Shown: positions 1 to 9,200, counted from the first letter of the stretch. The stretch is 64,000 nucleotides of DNA from Marinomonas ostreistagni (GCF_016888445.1 NZ_JAFEKF010000003.1:279429-343428), one strand, 5' to 3'. Numbers and translations are program-made. The notes: generated by a model from the sequence alone, not told the origin.

Positions 1-808
1 TAGCTATGTAATACCCTTGGGCCATATCACAATCCAGTTGGGCTAATAATGTTAGGTGATCCGACTTTTCTACGCCTTCGGCCACGACCATAATGTCCAA
101 CTTGTGAGCCATGGCGATGATGGCTTCTACCATCATTTTGTCATCTTTATCGATTTCCATCTCTTGCACAAAGCTACGGTCAATTTTAAGTAAGTCTACA
201 GGGAGGTTTTTCAACTGACCCAGCGATGAAAAGCCGGTGCCAAAGTCGTCCACAGCGATCGAAATGCCTAAATCCTTAAGTTGTTGCAGGGTCGTTTGGG
301 CCAGCTTTAGGTCTGTTAATAAAGTCGTTTCTGTCAGTTCAAAGCCAATCAGATGGCCAGGTATGCCATAGCGGCGCATCATTTGCTCTACAAAGGGCAC
401 TAGCTCGCTATCACTTAGTTGTACCGCCGATAAATTGATGTGTAGCTTGATGGAAAACAAGCCAAGCTGATGGCGGCGTGCTTGGTAGGCGAAACTTTGC
501 TCAATCACATCGCGGCCCAGATCTAGAATCAAACCAGATTGTTCGGCTAAGGGAATAAATTGGTCTGGATAAACCACTCCTTTATTAGGGTGGTTCCAGC
601 GCACCAAAGCTTCGGCACCTACAATAGTGTGATGGTCGAGGTCTAATTGCGGTTGAAAGTAGAGGACCAGCTGCTTTGATTCAATGGCCTTGGTGAGTGC
701 CAACTCTTCTTGATGTGAGTGAATGGAGCGGTTACGCATTGCTTCAGTAAACAGCACATATTGATTTTTACCGCGTCGCTTGGCCTCGTAGAGCCCTGCG
801 CCAGCCAT
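1..808 (-). CDS. EAL-domain c-di-GMP phosphodiesterase, truncated GGDEF remnant, runs off left edge
   Basis: Reading leftward from an ATG at 808, the frame first encodes MAGAGLYEAKRRGKNQ, which matches only the last helix of a GGDEF domain. A complete-looking EAL domain follows and continues past base 1. The phosphodiesterase signatures are intact: EAL in VGAEALVRWN, the Asn in HINLSA, the Glu in FELTET, DDFGTGFSSL, the Lys in KIDRSFV and EGVE. By family knowledge this would hydrolyse c-di-GMP. An in-frame TGA lies six codons before the ATG, and nothing to the right of 808 encodes the missing bulk of the GGDEF domain. The gene therefore looks 5'-truncated. No convincing ribosome binding site precedes the ATG, so it may be a pseudogene rather than an expressed EAL-only protein. 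The C-terminus is outside the window. Confidence 0.75.
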   Translation of the reverse strand, partial: MAGAGLYEAKRRGKNQYVLFTEAMRNRSIHSHQEELALTKAIESKQLVLYFQPQLDLDHHTIVGAEALVRWNHPNKGVVYPDQFIPLAEQSGLILDLGRDVIEQSFAYQARRHQLGLFSIKLHINLSAVQLSDSELVPFVEQMMRRYGIPGHLIGFELTETTLLTDLKLAQTTLQQLKDLGISIAVDDFGTGFSSLGQLKNLPVDLLKIDRSFVQEMEIDKDDKMMVEAIIAMAHKLDIMVVAEGVEKSDHLTLLAQLDCDMAQGYYIA

Positions 809-1156
809 CCTGCACAGATTAACTCATATAGCTTTCATTATTATTGCACGAAGTTTGAGTATGCCTATGAAAGTGGGTGACGCAAAGCGTGTTTTTACGA
901 TTCAATAAAGAATGTCGCTTAAGGGTCATTTGATTTGTCAGTGCTTGATGCGAATCAAAAAGTCGAATATTGATCAGGCTAAGGGGCGGCCTAGTCAGAT
1001 AATGTGTTAAAGTTTTGCTCCGGTTAAAGGTGATGAGTGACATACATACCGTTTCACTCAGGGCAATCCTGCACGCCAACTAGGGTGCAGGTAGAAAAGG
1101 TCTACAAATGATCAAGTAAGATCGAAAGCAACGGTGCGCATTGGCTAGGTATCATT
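809..1156. other. Non-coding stretch with small direct and inverted repeats
   Basis: I find no credible gene in these 348 bases; the leftward 86-codon frame here has no recognisable protein character. ATCCTGCAC occurs at 807-815 and again at 1066-1074. The second copy forms a hairpin with GTGCAGG at 1085-1091. A second inverted repeat, TGAGTGA (1034-1040) with TCACTCA (1054-1060), lies just before it. The right end must also hold the promoter and ribosome binding site (AGGT at 1147-1150) of the next gene. Confidence 0.5.
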
Positions 1157-4100
1157 ATGCTGTTTAATAAATGGATATTGGGTTTTTTAATGTTGTATGT
1201 GTTGGCAGGGTCAGTGAATGCCCAGCCACCTTTACGTGTTGCGGTAGTAGCCTACCATGCTGATGTCATGCTAATGGCCAATTACCAACCCGCTATTGAT
1301 ATCTTAGAGCAACAGTTTCCTGCGCATGAATTTGAGCTCAATGTCATTACTCCAAAACAACTCAATAGCTCCTCAATTAACCCAACATACGATTTTTTAT
1401 TACTCGATCCGGCACACTATTTAAAAGCTCGTCGTGATGGCAAGCTCGATGCAGCATTGTTAACCCTTAAACGCGGTTATCAAGGTCAAACGACTAGTCA
1501 ATTGGGTGGCGTCATGTTTACGCGCCAAGACAATCATGCGGTTACGCTGAAAAATTTAGCTCATTATCGTATCGCTGCGACGCACCCAGAATTTTTGGAA
1601 AATTACCCGGCACAAGCATATGCCCTGCAGAGTCTGGGTTATAAGGTGCCGGAGCAAGATGAACTAACGCTCTATGACAGTGCTGCGCAAGTGGTTGAAG
1701 CGGTACTACAAGAACACGATCCTATAGGGTTTGTGCGCACTGGAGTGCTGGAAAAATTAGTGCAATCAGGGCAGCTATCATGGCACGACTTACGTATCTT
1801 AAATGATCAGCCGCAGGGCGATTATCCTTTTAAACACTCGACAGACCTGTATCCAGAATGGACTTTTGTCGCCCGTTCTGGGCTGGATGCGGATATCGTT
1901 CAGCGTGTCGCTGCGACGCTTTTAGATCTCTCGATCGTCAGTCAAAGCCAAGATCAAGCGGGTTATTATGGCTTTGTACCGGCACGGGATTATTTAGCGA
2001 CTGAGTCGACTTTTAAGGCGTTATCTGTGAGGCCTTATGATGACGTGTCAGACACGTGGTGGGCGTTTATCAAACACTATGCGCCGTACTTTTTGTTGCT
2101 AAGCATCGCGGCCGTCGTGCTGATCTTTTTGTCTTGGTTTACTTATCGTCAAAATCAACACTTATCCAAGTTAGTGACCAAAGAAAAAGAAGCGCAACTG
2201 CTGCTGACCAAAAGTAATCAACAACTCGATACATTGTTGTCGAGTAGCCCAACGGTTATTTACTCCCTTGATCCCGACCAGTTTCAGGCCAAATACATCA
2301 GCAGTAATTGTTCGTCATTGTACGGCGTCTCGGCAGATGCTTTAAAAAAAGCGGATAATTGGTGGCAACGTCCCATTCACGATGAGGATTTAACACGAGT
2401 GTTGGGTACGTTTCGTGAATGGCGCTTGAAAGGATGTACCGGGACCTTGGTTTTTTCTTACCGCTTGCAAAAACAAGATGATTGGATCTGGATCGAAGAT
2501 CGCTTACAGGCTATTCGTGATGAGGCAGGAGAAATCGTTTTATTGGTTGGCTCACATTCGGATGTGACCGAGCGACACTCAAGTGAAGAGCAGTTAGAAC
2601 TTTGGGCGAGTGTCTTTGCTAATGCGCGTGAAGGCATAGCAATCACCACGCCGCGTGGTGATATTTTGGATGTGAATACGGCCTTTTCACGCATTACAGG
2701 CTACACGCGTGAAGAAATTTTGGGTGAGAATCCACGTATTTTGAATTCAGGGCGACAGAGTCGCGAGTTTTATGAGGCGATGTGGTATCAGATTGTCAAC
2801 ATGGGCTTCTGGGAAGGGGAAGTTTGGAACAAACGCAAAGATGGCAATATCTACGCACAAAACTTGACTGTCGTCGCTGTACGAGATGCCCAAGGGCGTG
2901 TCTCGCACTATATTTCACTGTTCTCTGATATTACCCGACAAAAACGCAATGAAGAGCAACTGGAGCATATTGCCTATTACGACTCTCTAACAGGTTTGGC
3001 CAATCGCACCAACTTAACTTCCAGCTTGAACCAAAGTATCGCTCGTGTAGAGCGGGGAAATGAGAAGTTTGCGTTGGCTTTTCTTGATTTAGACGGCTTT
3101 AAAGAAGTGAATGATACCTTTGGTCATGAAATCGGAGATTTGCTGTTAATTGAGGTTGCTAAGCGTATGCTGGCGACTCTAAGCGATAGCTCGACTGTGG
3201 CACGTTTCGGTGGCGATGAATTTGTACTCTTGATGCCGATTGATGCCGCGCATAGCGATATCGAAACCATGCTTAATACGCTGCTTGAGCAGCTATCAGC
3301 ACCATTTAGTGTGACAGGGCTAAGCTTGCAGATCAGTGCCAGTATCGGCGTGACTTACTATCCTCAAGAGCGTTCGGTAGAGGCCGATCAGCTCATTAGG
3401 CAAGCCGATCAGGCGATGTATCAAGCTAAGATTACCGGGCGCAATCGCCTGCGACAATTTGATCTAAGTGAAGAAAGTATCTTGGTAGAGCAACACCGCT
3501 TTTATGAGGAGCTACAAACGGCTTACGCCCGAGAAGAGTTCTGCCTTTATTATCAGCCGAAAGTGAATATGCGTACCCAAGAAGTGATTGGCTATGAGGC
3601 CTTGATTCGCTGGCAGCATCCCGAGCATGGGATCATGGCACCGGCGGCGTTCTTGCCAGCGGTATCTAATCAGCCATTGGAGTTACAGATTGGTACCTGG
3701 GTGATCAAGACGGCGTTAGCGCAAATTGATCAATGGCAGCGCCAAGGCTTTCTGCAAGGCGTCAGTGTCAATTTAGCTGGCTATCAACTACAACAGCCAA
3801 ATTTTATCGATGAACTCAAATCCTTGATAGAGGACTATCCTGAATCGGTCGTGAAGGCGTTGGAATTGGAGATTTTGGAAACCAGTGCGATTGAAGATTT
3901 AGCAACCGTGTCCTGTGTGATCGATGCCTGCAAGGATATGGGAATGACCATTTCATTGGACGACTTTGGCACTGGTTACTCGACCTTAAGCCACTTGAAA
4001 GAGCTGTCGGTGGATATATTGAAAATTGATCACGGCTTTGTGCGGGATATGCTCGAAGTCAAAGACGATTTAGCGATCATTAAAGGGGTTATTGGTTTTG

Positions 4101-4285
4101 CCGAAGCGTTCTCGTTGAAAGTCATTGCCGAAGGCGTGGAAACGCCAGAGCATATGGCGCGCTTATTAGAGCTAGGGTGTGAGCTAGGGCAGGGCTATTG
4201 TATTTCAAGACCGATGCCGGCGGATGAGGTGCTTAGTTGGTATCGTCGTTGGTGTCACGATGCAGTGTTTGAGCAGGAGCAATAG
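1157..4285 (+). CDS. Membrane sensor with periplasmic PhnD-like domain, two PAS, GGDEF and EAL domains
   Basis: The 1042-residue protein starts with a signal peptide (cut near VNA-QPP, about residue 22). A PhnD-like solute-binding region covers about 25-290, and one membrane helix lies at about 309-331. PAS domains follow at about 352-475 and 480-600, then GGDEF at about 610-770 and EAL at about 785-1030. GGDEF is intact near residue 685, and the phosphodiesterase residues are present (YEALIRWQH, DDFGTGYSTL, KIDHGFV, EGVET). The layout suggests that a periplasmic ligand, perhaps an oxyanion, controls c-di-GMP turnover on the cytoplasmic side; the ligand is not deducible. Which of the two activities dominates is also unknown. 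The next gene starts 3 bases after the stop, so the two are probably cotranscribed. Confidence 0.9.
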   Translation: MLFNKWILGFLMLYVLAGSVNAQPPLRVAVVAYHADVMLMANYQPAIDILEQQFPAHEFELNVITPKQLNSSSINPTYDFLLLDPAHYLKARRDGKLDAALLTLKRGYQGQTTSQLGGVMFTRQDNHAVTLKNLAHYRIAATHPEFLENYPAQAYALQSLGYKVPEQDELTLYDSAAQVVEAVLQEHDPIGFVRTGVLEKLVQSGQLSWHDLRILNDQPQGDYPFKHSTDLYPEWTFVARSGLDADIVQRVAATLLDLSIVSQSQDQAGYYGFVPARDYLATESTFKALSVRPYDDVSDTWWAFIKHYAPYFLLLSIAAVVLIFLSWFTYRQNQHLSKLVTKEKEAQLLLTKSNQQLDTLLSSSPTVIYSLDPDQFQAKYISSNCSSLYGVSADALKKADNWWQRPIHDEDLTRVLGTFREWRLKGCTGTLVFSYRLQKQDDWIWIEDRLQAIRDEAGEIVLLVGSHSDVTERHSSEEQLELWASVFANAREGIAITTPRGDILDVNTAFSRITGYTREEILGENPRILNSGRQSREFYEAMWYQIVNMGFWEGEVWNKRKDGNIYAQNLTVVAVRDAQGRVSHYISLFSDITRQKRNEEQLEHIAYYDSLTGLANRTNLTSSLNQSIARVERGNEKFALAFLDLDGFKEVNDTFGHEIGDLLLIEVAKRMLATLSDSSTVARFGGDEFVLLMPIDAAHSDIETMLNTLLEQLSAPFSVTGLSLQISASIGVTYYPQERSVEADQLIRQADQAMYQAKITGRNRLRQFDLSEESILVEQHRFYEELQTAYAREEFCLYYQPKVNMRTQEVIGYEALIRWQHPEHGIMAPAAFLPAVSNQPLELQIGTWVIKTALAQIDQWQRQGFLQGVSVNLAGYQLQQPNFIDELKSLIEDYPESVVKALELEILETSAIEDLATVSCVIDACKDMGMTISLDDFGTGYSTLSHLKELSVDILKIDHGFVRDMLEVKDDLAIIKGVIGFAEAFSLKVIAEGVETPEHMARLLELGCELGQGYCISRPMPADEVLSWYRRWCHDAVFEQEQ

Positions 4286-4288
4286 GCG

Positions 4289-4960
4289 TTGGTTAATCTT
4301 TCGTTAGAGCAATTAGTGGCCCAGTGTCACACTTGGGTTAAGACGCTAATGCCTCAAGACAGTGCCCATGATTGGGCGCATTTGCAACGGGTGGTGGCTA
4401 CTGCCCAGCGCTTAGCGCAAGCAGAGCAGGCGGATCTCAAGGTCGTCACGGTTGCTGCTTGGTTGCATGATCTGGTCAATTATCCCAAACATCACCCTGA
4501 GCGACAGTTAGCGTCGCAAGCGGCGGCGCAGCAGGCCGGTACATTGTTGGCGCAACAACAGCTTCCGCAAACCTTTATCGAGGCCGTACAGCATGCCATA
4601 GCCGCTCACAGTTTCAGTGCCAAGATAGCACCGCAAACCATCGAGGCGAAGGTTGTTCAGGACGCGGATCGATTGGATGCGTTGGGCGCCATAGGCATGG
4701 CGCGTTGTTTTATGGTGGGTGGTGCCTTGCAACGGGCACTGTATGATTTTGAGGATCCTTTCTGTCAGCAGCGTGCGCCTGATGATCAGGCCTTTACCTT
4801 GGATCACTTTTATCAGAAATTATTACGACTTGAGCAAAGCTTTACGACCCAAGCTGGACGTGAAGAGGCGGCCCAGCGCACTCAGTTTATGCGCCAATTT
4901 TTAGGACAGCTTAAGCACGAGATCAGTCCCGAGTTTGGTTGGGATACTGACTTAGGTTAA
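4289..4960 (+). CDS. yedJ: HD-domain phosphohydrolase, YedJ-like
   Basis: This 223-residue protein carries a metal-binding HD domain. The early His is in AHDWAH (about residue 26), HD in AWLHDLVNY (about 61-62), and the closing Asp in QDADRLDALGAIG (about 127). IAAHSFSAKIAP and the C-terminal LDHFYQKLLRL resemble E. coli YedJ as I recall it. The family members are soluble phosphohydrolases of unsettled substrate. I chose the TTG at 4289 because AGGAG at 4275-4279 is well placed and no ATG precedes the conserved start. The gene follows the sensor by 3 bases. Its 3' end overlaps the convergent MarR gene by 38 bases. Confidence 0.8.
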   Translation: MVNLSLEQLVAQCHTWVKTLMPQDSAHDWAHLQRVVATAQRLAQAEQADLKVVTVAAWLHDLVNYPKHHPERQLASQAAAQQAGTLLAQQQLPQTFIEAVQHAIAAHSFSAKIAPQTIEAKVVQDADRLDALGAIGMARCFMVGGALQRALYDFEDPFCQQRAPDDQAFTLDHFYQKLLRLEQSFTTQAGREEAAQRTQFMRQFLGQLKHEISPEFGWDTDLG

Positions 4961-5381
4961 CCGCCATGCGTTCGGCTGTGGCTAGAAATTGCGTCAGTTG
5001 TTGCTCGTCGATCCCTTTTGTCATGGCGTGGAGCGCTTCTAGGTCATATTGCTCAAGTTCATTGAAGCAGGCGCGACCTTGATTAGATAGCTCCAGAAAA
5101 AAGCTGCGTTTATCCTCTTGATTCTGACATTTAAATATCAACCCTTGCGCTTCGAGCTCTTTAATTAAGCGCGTGATTTGACCTTTATCACGCCCTGAAA
5201 GATGCGCCAGCTGTAGGGCTGTGCAGCGGTCGTTATCATGGATTAATTTGAGCATGATGAAATACAAGGGAGACAGCGGCACATTATTTTGTTCCATCGC
5301 AAAACGCATGGCGCGGCGTAAGCTCGAAATAATGTTAATGATAGCGCTTTGGATATCGCGTTCTTTATCGTGGTTCGTCAT
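4923..5381 (-). CDS. MarR-family transcriptional regulator
   Basis: The 152-residue protein has MarR winged-helix architecture. An N-terminal helix serves dimerisation (IINIISSLRRAMRF), the recognition region is LAHLSGRDKGQITRLIKELEAQGLI (about 61-85), the wing is QNQEDKRSFFLELSNQG, and the end is a dimerising helix. Such proteins are dimeric repressors, often released by small phenolic ligands or by oxidation. No Cys pair typical of OhrR is visible. It lies downstream of the Rieske gene on the same strand with a 70-base gap and could regulate that gene or itself. Target and ligand are unknown. The tail overlaps the yedJ-like gene antisense. Confidence 0.85.
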   Translation of the reverse strand: MTNHDKERDIQSAIINIISSLRRAMRFAMEQNNVPLSPLYFIMLKLIHDNDRCTALQLAHLSGRDKGQITRLIKELEAQGLIFKCQNQEDKRSFFLELSNQGRACFNELEQYDLEALHAMTKGIDEQQLTQFLATAERMAVNLSQYPNQTRD

Positions 5382-5451
5382 GATCAGTACTCGATTTTAT
5401 TCATGCTTCGTGGACCAAGCTTAACAAAAATTCGCTTTGATAGCTGTGTCA

Positions 5452-5796
5452 TTATGTAGCTTCAATCAAAAACGTTTCAGACTGGTCTTGTTTCATAACG
5501 TAGGCGGTCAAGGTCATATCTTGGCATGGCCCACTGATACAACGACCAGTGTGCGGTAAAAATTGCGCAGCATGATGTTGGCACTCGATCAGTGACGCGC
5601 TGTCATCAAGACAGTGCTCTGTGCCTAGTCGCTTATTTTGGTGCGGACACTGGTTGCGATAGAGGTACAGCTTACCTGCGTGTTTCAAAGCGATAAAACT
5701 GTACTCTTGTACGGAAAAGACCAGATCTTGATCGTCTTGCAGGGCGTCAATATGGTGCGTAATCGCTTTTGGTAAAAGCAGTGGCGGTAGGCTCAT
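5452..5796 (-). CDS. Small Rieske [2Fe-2S] protein
   Basis: This 114-residue soluble protein is essentially a single Rieske domain. The cluster ligands are in CPHQNKRLG (about residues 50-52) and ECQHHAAQF (about 71-74), giving the paired Cys-x-His and Cys-x-x-His of the family. Single-domain Rieske proteins act as ferredoxins for oxygenases or as NirD-like subunits, but no oxygenase gene lies nearby. The partner is therefore unknown. The gene lies divergently from mrcB and upstream of a MarR gene on the same strand. I see no signal peptide or membrane helix. The function beyond electron transfer cannot be stated. Confidence 0.8.
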   Translation of the reverse strand: MSLPPLLLPKAITHHIDALQDDQDLVFSVQEYSFIALKHAGKLYLYRNQCPHQNKRLGTEHCLDDSASLIECQHHAAQFLPHTGRCISGPCQDMTLTAYVMKQDQSETFLIEAT

Positions 5797-5899
5797 GATG
5801 TGGTCTAATTGTTAGGAAAACGTATCGATACTGAAAATTCTAATAATCGCCCATATTACTCAATTGCTGAGTGCTTGTGACCCCTTTATACTCGCCCCC

Positions 5900-8215
5900 A
5901 TGACTAAAAAATCCTCCCCATCAGCAAAAAAAACGTCGGCAAAGCGCACTCCCAAAAAGTCTAACAAGAAGACGACAAAGGGCGCAAAGCGCTCGTCTTG
6001 GTTACGCACGTCATTTAAGTGGTTGATCATCATTGGTCTATTGGCCAGTGTGCCTTTCGCTGCTTGGATATGGTGGCTGGATAAACAAGTGGTGGCACGT
6101 TTTGAGGGCCAAAAATGGCAGGTGCCCGCAGAGGTGTACAGTGCGCCTACCGTATTGAGGGATGGCTCGCTTTGGCGCAAAGCGGATTTAGAGGCCTTGC
6201 TGATGGATGTCGGCTATCGTTTTGGGCGTAACAGCGAGAAAGTTGGCTGGGCGGCTCGTAGTCAAACTAAGGTGAGTGCGCATTTGCGCGCTTATACCGA
6301 TCACGAAGGATACCATCCGGCGGCTAGGCGGGTATTCTCTTTCCCTAACGGGCGGTTGCAGATCCAAGACGTGTCGGGCAAACGCTATCCCTATGCCACG
6401 TTGGAGCCACAGAAAATTGGCTACTTATATGGTGGTAATACCGAAAACCGTGACATTCTGGTTTATGAGCAGATCCCCAAAAGTTTAATCCAAATCTTAG
6501 TGGCGACGGAAGATCGCGACTTTTTCGAGCATATGGGCATTTCTATCACGGGGATTGCCCGTGCTGCGCTAGTAAACGTGACCTCTGGTAGTCGTCGCCA
6601 AGGGGGCTCGACTCTGACTCAGCAGCTGATTAAAAATATGTTTTTGAGCTCTGAGCGCACCTACCGCCGTAAAATTACGGAAGTGTTTATGGCGCTCTTG
6701 TTGGAGTACCGTTATAGCAAGCAAGACATCATGACGGCTTACGTTAATGAGGTATATTTGGCCCAAGATGGCAGTAATGCGTTGCACGGTTTTGCAGCGG
6801 CCAGTCAGCATTTTTTTGGTCGCCCGTTAAACGAGCTCAACATTGATGAGCAAGCTCTATTGGTCGGTATGGTCAAAGGCCCTTCGTTATACAATCCTAG
6901 ACGCAATCCTGAGCGCGCCCAACAACGCCGCAATGTGGTGTTGTCATTGTTGGTTGAGCAGGGGCGTTTAGCCGCGACCGATGCGGCGGTACTTAAAAAG
7001 CAACCGTTACGCTTGGCTGATAAAGGACGCCAACGCTCGGTGTTTGGCGATTACTTAGACTTAGTGTCGATGCAGCTTGAGCGCGACTTTGATCAAGCGA
7101 CGTTAGCGACGGAAAATTTGCGTATCTACACCGGTCTTGATGTGCGAGCCCAGCGTGCCGCGATGGCGGCGATGCATGATCAGGTAGCGCGCTTAACCAA
7201 AGAACGCCAAGCGCTCAAGGGGCTGCAAGGTGCGATGGTGGTGACCGATCGCTTGTCTGGGCAAGTGCGCGCGGTCGTTGGCTCATCTGATGAATATTAC
7301 AGTGGCTTTAACCGCGCTTTGGGTGCCGTGCGGCCCATCGGTTCGCTGGCTAAACCGCCGATTTATTTAACCGCAATCGCTTCAGGGCGCTACACCTGGT
7401 GGGATCGTCTGCAAGATGAGCCCAAGCGTTTTCGAGTAGGACAAGATATTTGGGAGCCACAAAACTACAGTCGTAAAACTCATGGCGAGGTGCCTTTGTA
7501 TGTGGCCTTAGCCAAGTCCTATAACCTAGCCACCATTGATTTGGCCAGTGAGCTAGGGTTTGATCGAATTGCTCAGACGTTGCGTCAGTTAGGTGTTAAA
7601 CGACCCTTTACCATGTATCCGTCGGTGGCGTTAGGATCACTTGAATTGTCGCCGTTTGAGGTGGCGCGATTGTATCAGCCGATCGCTTCCACAGGTGTGA
7701 GTAGCGAGCTGGGGATCGTTTTGTCCGTCATGGATCAAGAAGGTAAAGTTCTCAAGCGCTTTGATCGCAGTACTGATGTGCCATTTACGCAAGCGGCGCT
7801 AGGAGTCACTCTAGCAGGCATGACCAAATCTCCTGAAATGGGGACGGCGCGGGCTGCTCAAGCCCAGCTACCTAACTTACGCTTTGCTGCTAAGACGGGC
7901 ACCACCAATGACCAACGCGACAGCTGGTTTGTGGGGATTTCTGATGATTATTTGGCGACCGTGTGGCTTGGCCAAGATGATAATCGCCCCATGAGTATTA
8001 CGGGCAGTTCGGGAGCGCAATGGGTATGGATCGATTTTGCCAAACAATTGCCACAAAACTCTCTACAGCGGGCTTTGCCAGAGGGCGCAAATTATTATCA
8101 GGTGAAAACTGATGAGTTTAAAATCGCTGCAGATCGTTGCGATGAGAAGGTGAGTTTGCCGTTTATTGAAGGCACTCAGCCACGTGAATCAACCAGTTGT
8201 TTTTGGCCATTTTAA
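5900..8215 (+). CDS. mrcB: Penicillin-binding protein 1B, bifunctional peptidoglycan synthase
   Basis: The product (771 residues from the ATG) polymerises and cross-links peptidoglycan on the outer face of the inner membrane. A Lys-rich cytoplasmic tail is followed by one membrane helix (about 38-58). A UB2H-like segment precedes the GT51 glycosyltransferase domain, whose catalytic Glu is about residue 204 in ATEDRDFFEH; RRQGGSTLTQQ follows. The transpeptidase domain shows the Ser of SLAK at about 482, SYN, and KTGT at about 665. E. coli PBP1b is longer mainly at the ends. An in-frame TTG at 5864 would add 12 residues, but the ATG at 5900 fits the family's Lys-rich start better. Neither has a clear ribosome binding site. 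No lpoB-like gene is nearby. Confidence 0.92.
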   Translation: MTKKSSPSAKKTSAKRTPKKSNKKTTKGAKRSSWLRTSFKWLIIIGLLASVPFAAWIWWLDKQVVARFEGQKWQVPAEVYSAPTVLRDGSLWRKADLEALLMDVGYRFGRNSEKVGWAARSQTKVSAHLRAYTDHEGYHPAARRVFSFPNGRLQIQDVSGKRYPYATLEPQKIGYLYGGNTENRDILVYEQIPKSLIQILVATEDRDFFEHMGISITGIARAALVNVTSGSRRQGGSTLTQQLIKNMFLSSERTYRRKITEVFMALLLEYRYSKQDIMTAYVNEVYLAQDGSNALHGFAAASQHFFGRPLNELNIDEQALLVGMVKGPSLYNPRRNPERAQQRRNVVLSLLVEQGRLAATDAAVLKKQPLRLADKGRQRSVFGDYLDLVSMQLERDFDQATLATENLRIYTGLDVRAQRAAMAAMHDQVARLTKERQALKGLQGAMVVTDRLSGQVRAVVGSSDEYYSGFNRALGAVRPIGSLAKPPIYLTAIASGRYTWWDRLQDEPKRFRVGQDIWEPQNYSRKTHGEVPLYVALAKSYNLATIDLASELGFDRIAQTLRQLGVKRPFTMYPSVALGSLELSPFEVARLYQPIASTGVSSELGIVLSVMDQEGKVLKRFDRSTDVPFTQAALGVTLAGMTKSPEMGTARAAQAQLPNLRFAAKTGTTNDQRDSWFVGISDDYLATVWLGQDDNRPMSITGSSGAQWVWIDFAKQLPQNSLQRALPEGANYYQVKTDEFKIAADRCDEKVSLPFIEGTQPRESTSCFWPF

Positions 8216-8356
8216 ATAGCGTTTAATTATTGATGAAGTCAATGAATTGTTAACATAGGTCTGCTACTATCCAAAAAAAGTAGTATCAGATTCTTGCCTT
8301 TGAGTTTAAGAAAAGAGCTGCATTAATGTATTAGCCGATGGAGTGATTGAAGCTCA

Positions 8357-9184
8357 ATGTTAACACGTTGTTTTTGTCACAGTATTGTTCGTCGTTTTAA
8401 GCCTTTTGCCTGCTTTGCGTTATTGGTATTAAGCAGCGTTCAAGCGGCTCAGGCGGAGGAAGAAGTGCAGCAATGCAAGCTGCTGACTGCGACAGGTAAT
8501 CCTGAGTATCCGCCATTTTTATGGGGTAAAGATGAAAGTGGGCACTTACATGGCGCGGTAGTGAAGTTGCTAGACCAGTTGTCGAAACGCATTGGCATAA
8601 AGATAGAGACTGTGTATGTTGGGCCTTGGTCTCGGGCGCAGCAAGAAATCCGATCAGGACGTGCAGACCTGATGGCAGGCGCGTTTTATACCTCTGGTCG
8701 AGCGGATTACATGAGCTATTTTGCCACTCCGATGATGTATACCAAAAGCTCTGTCTGGCAAGCCCATGATGCCACCTTCGAATACCACAGTTGGGAAGAC
8801 TTAAAAGGGCGCTGGGGAGTGACGGTTATAAACAACAGTTTTGGCCAAACCTTTGATAATTACGCTAAGCAAAATCTAAATATCTTATCTGTAGCAAGTG
8901 TCGAACAAGCCTTCTCAATGTTAGCTGCTGGCCGTGCAGATTATGTGCTCTATGAGCGCAGCCCTGGTATTGCCTACGTTGATCATTTAGGGCTAAACGA
9001 TAAAGTCGTCGCAGTGGACCCTGCTATCAGTAGTGAAGGTTTATTTTTAGCGTTATCAAAGAAGTCGCCTTGTAATAATCAGATATTGAAGCAACAGATC
9101 AATGATGCCCTAAGAGATCTGGTTCAGGAGGGCGTGCCTAAGGCCGTGTTGTTGGAATCTTTTACCAATTGGTCGCGTCAGTAA
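8357..9184 (+). CDS. Periplasmic solute-binding protein, amino-acid type (SBP_bac_3)
   Basis: This 275-residue protein has a signal peptide ending near AQA-EEE (about residue 33). Its fold is like ABC-transporter family 3 binding proteins: an early strand LLTATGNPEYPPF, the VKLLDQLSKRIGIKIE helix, and GRADLMAGAFYTSGRADYM. Members bind polar amino acids or act as orphan sensors. No permease or ATPase gene is adjacent, so its partner must lie elsewhere or it is a stand-alone protein. It ends 16 bases before a strong bidirectional terminator. The ligand cannot be inferred. Confidence 0.75.
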   Translation: MLTRCFCHSIVRRFKPFACFALLVLSSVQAAQAEEEVQQCKLLTATGNPEYPPFLWGKDESGHLHGAVVKLLDQLSKRIGIKIETVYVGPWSRAQQEIRSGRADLMAGAFYTSGRADYMSYFATPMMYTKSSVWQAHDATFEYHSWEDLKGRWGVTVINNSFGQTFDNYAKQNLNILSVASVEQAFSMLAAGRADYVLYERSPGIAYVDHLGLNDKVVAVDPAISSEGLFLALSKKSPCNNQILKQQINDALRDLVQEGVPKAVLLESFTNWSRQ

Positions 9185-9200
9185 TGATCGCACTAAATTA

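Noticed and set aside
819..1079. Leftward 86-codon open frame
   Set aside because: No ribosome binding site, no domain-like composition, and it lies between the repeats at 807-815 and 1066-1074. Treated as non-coding.
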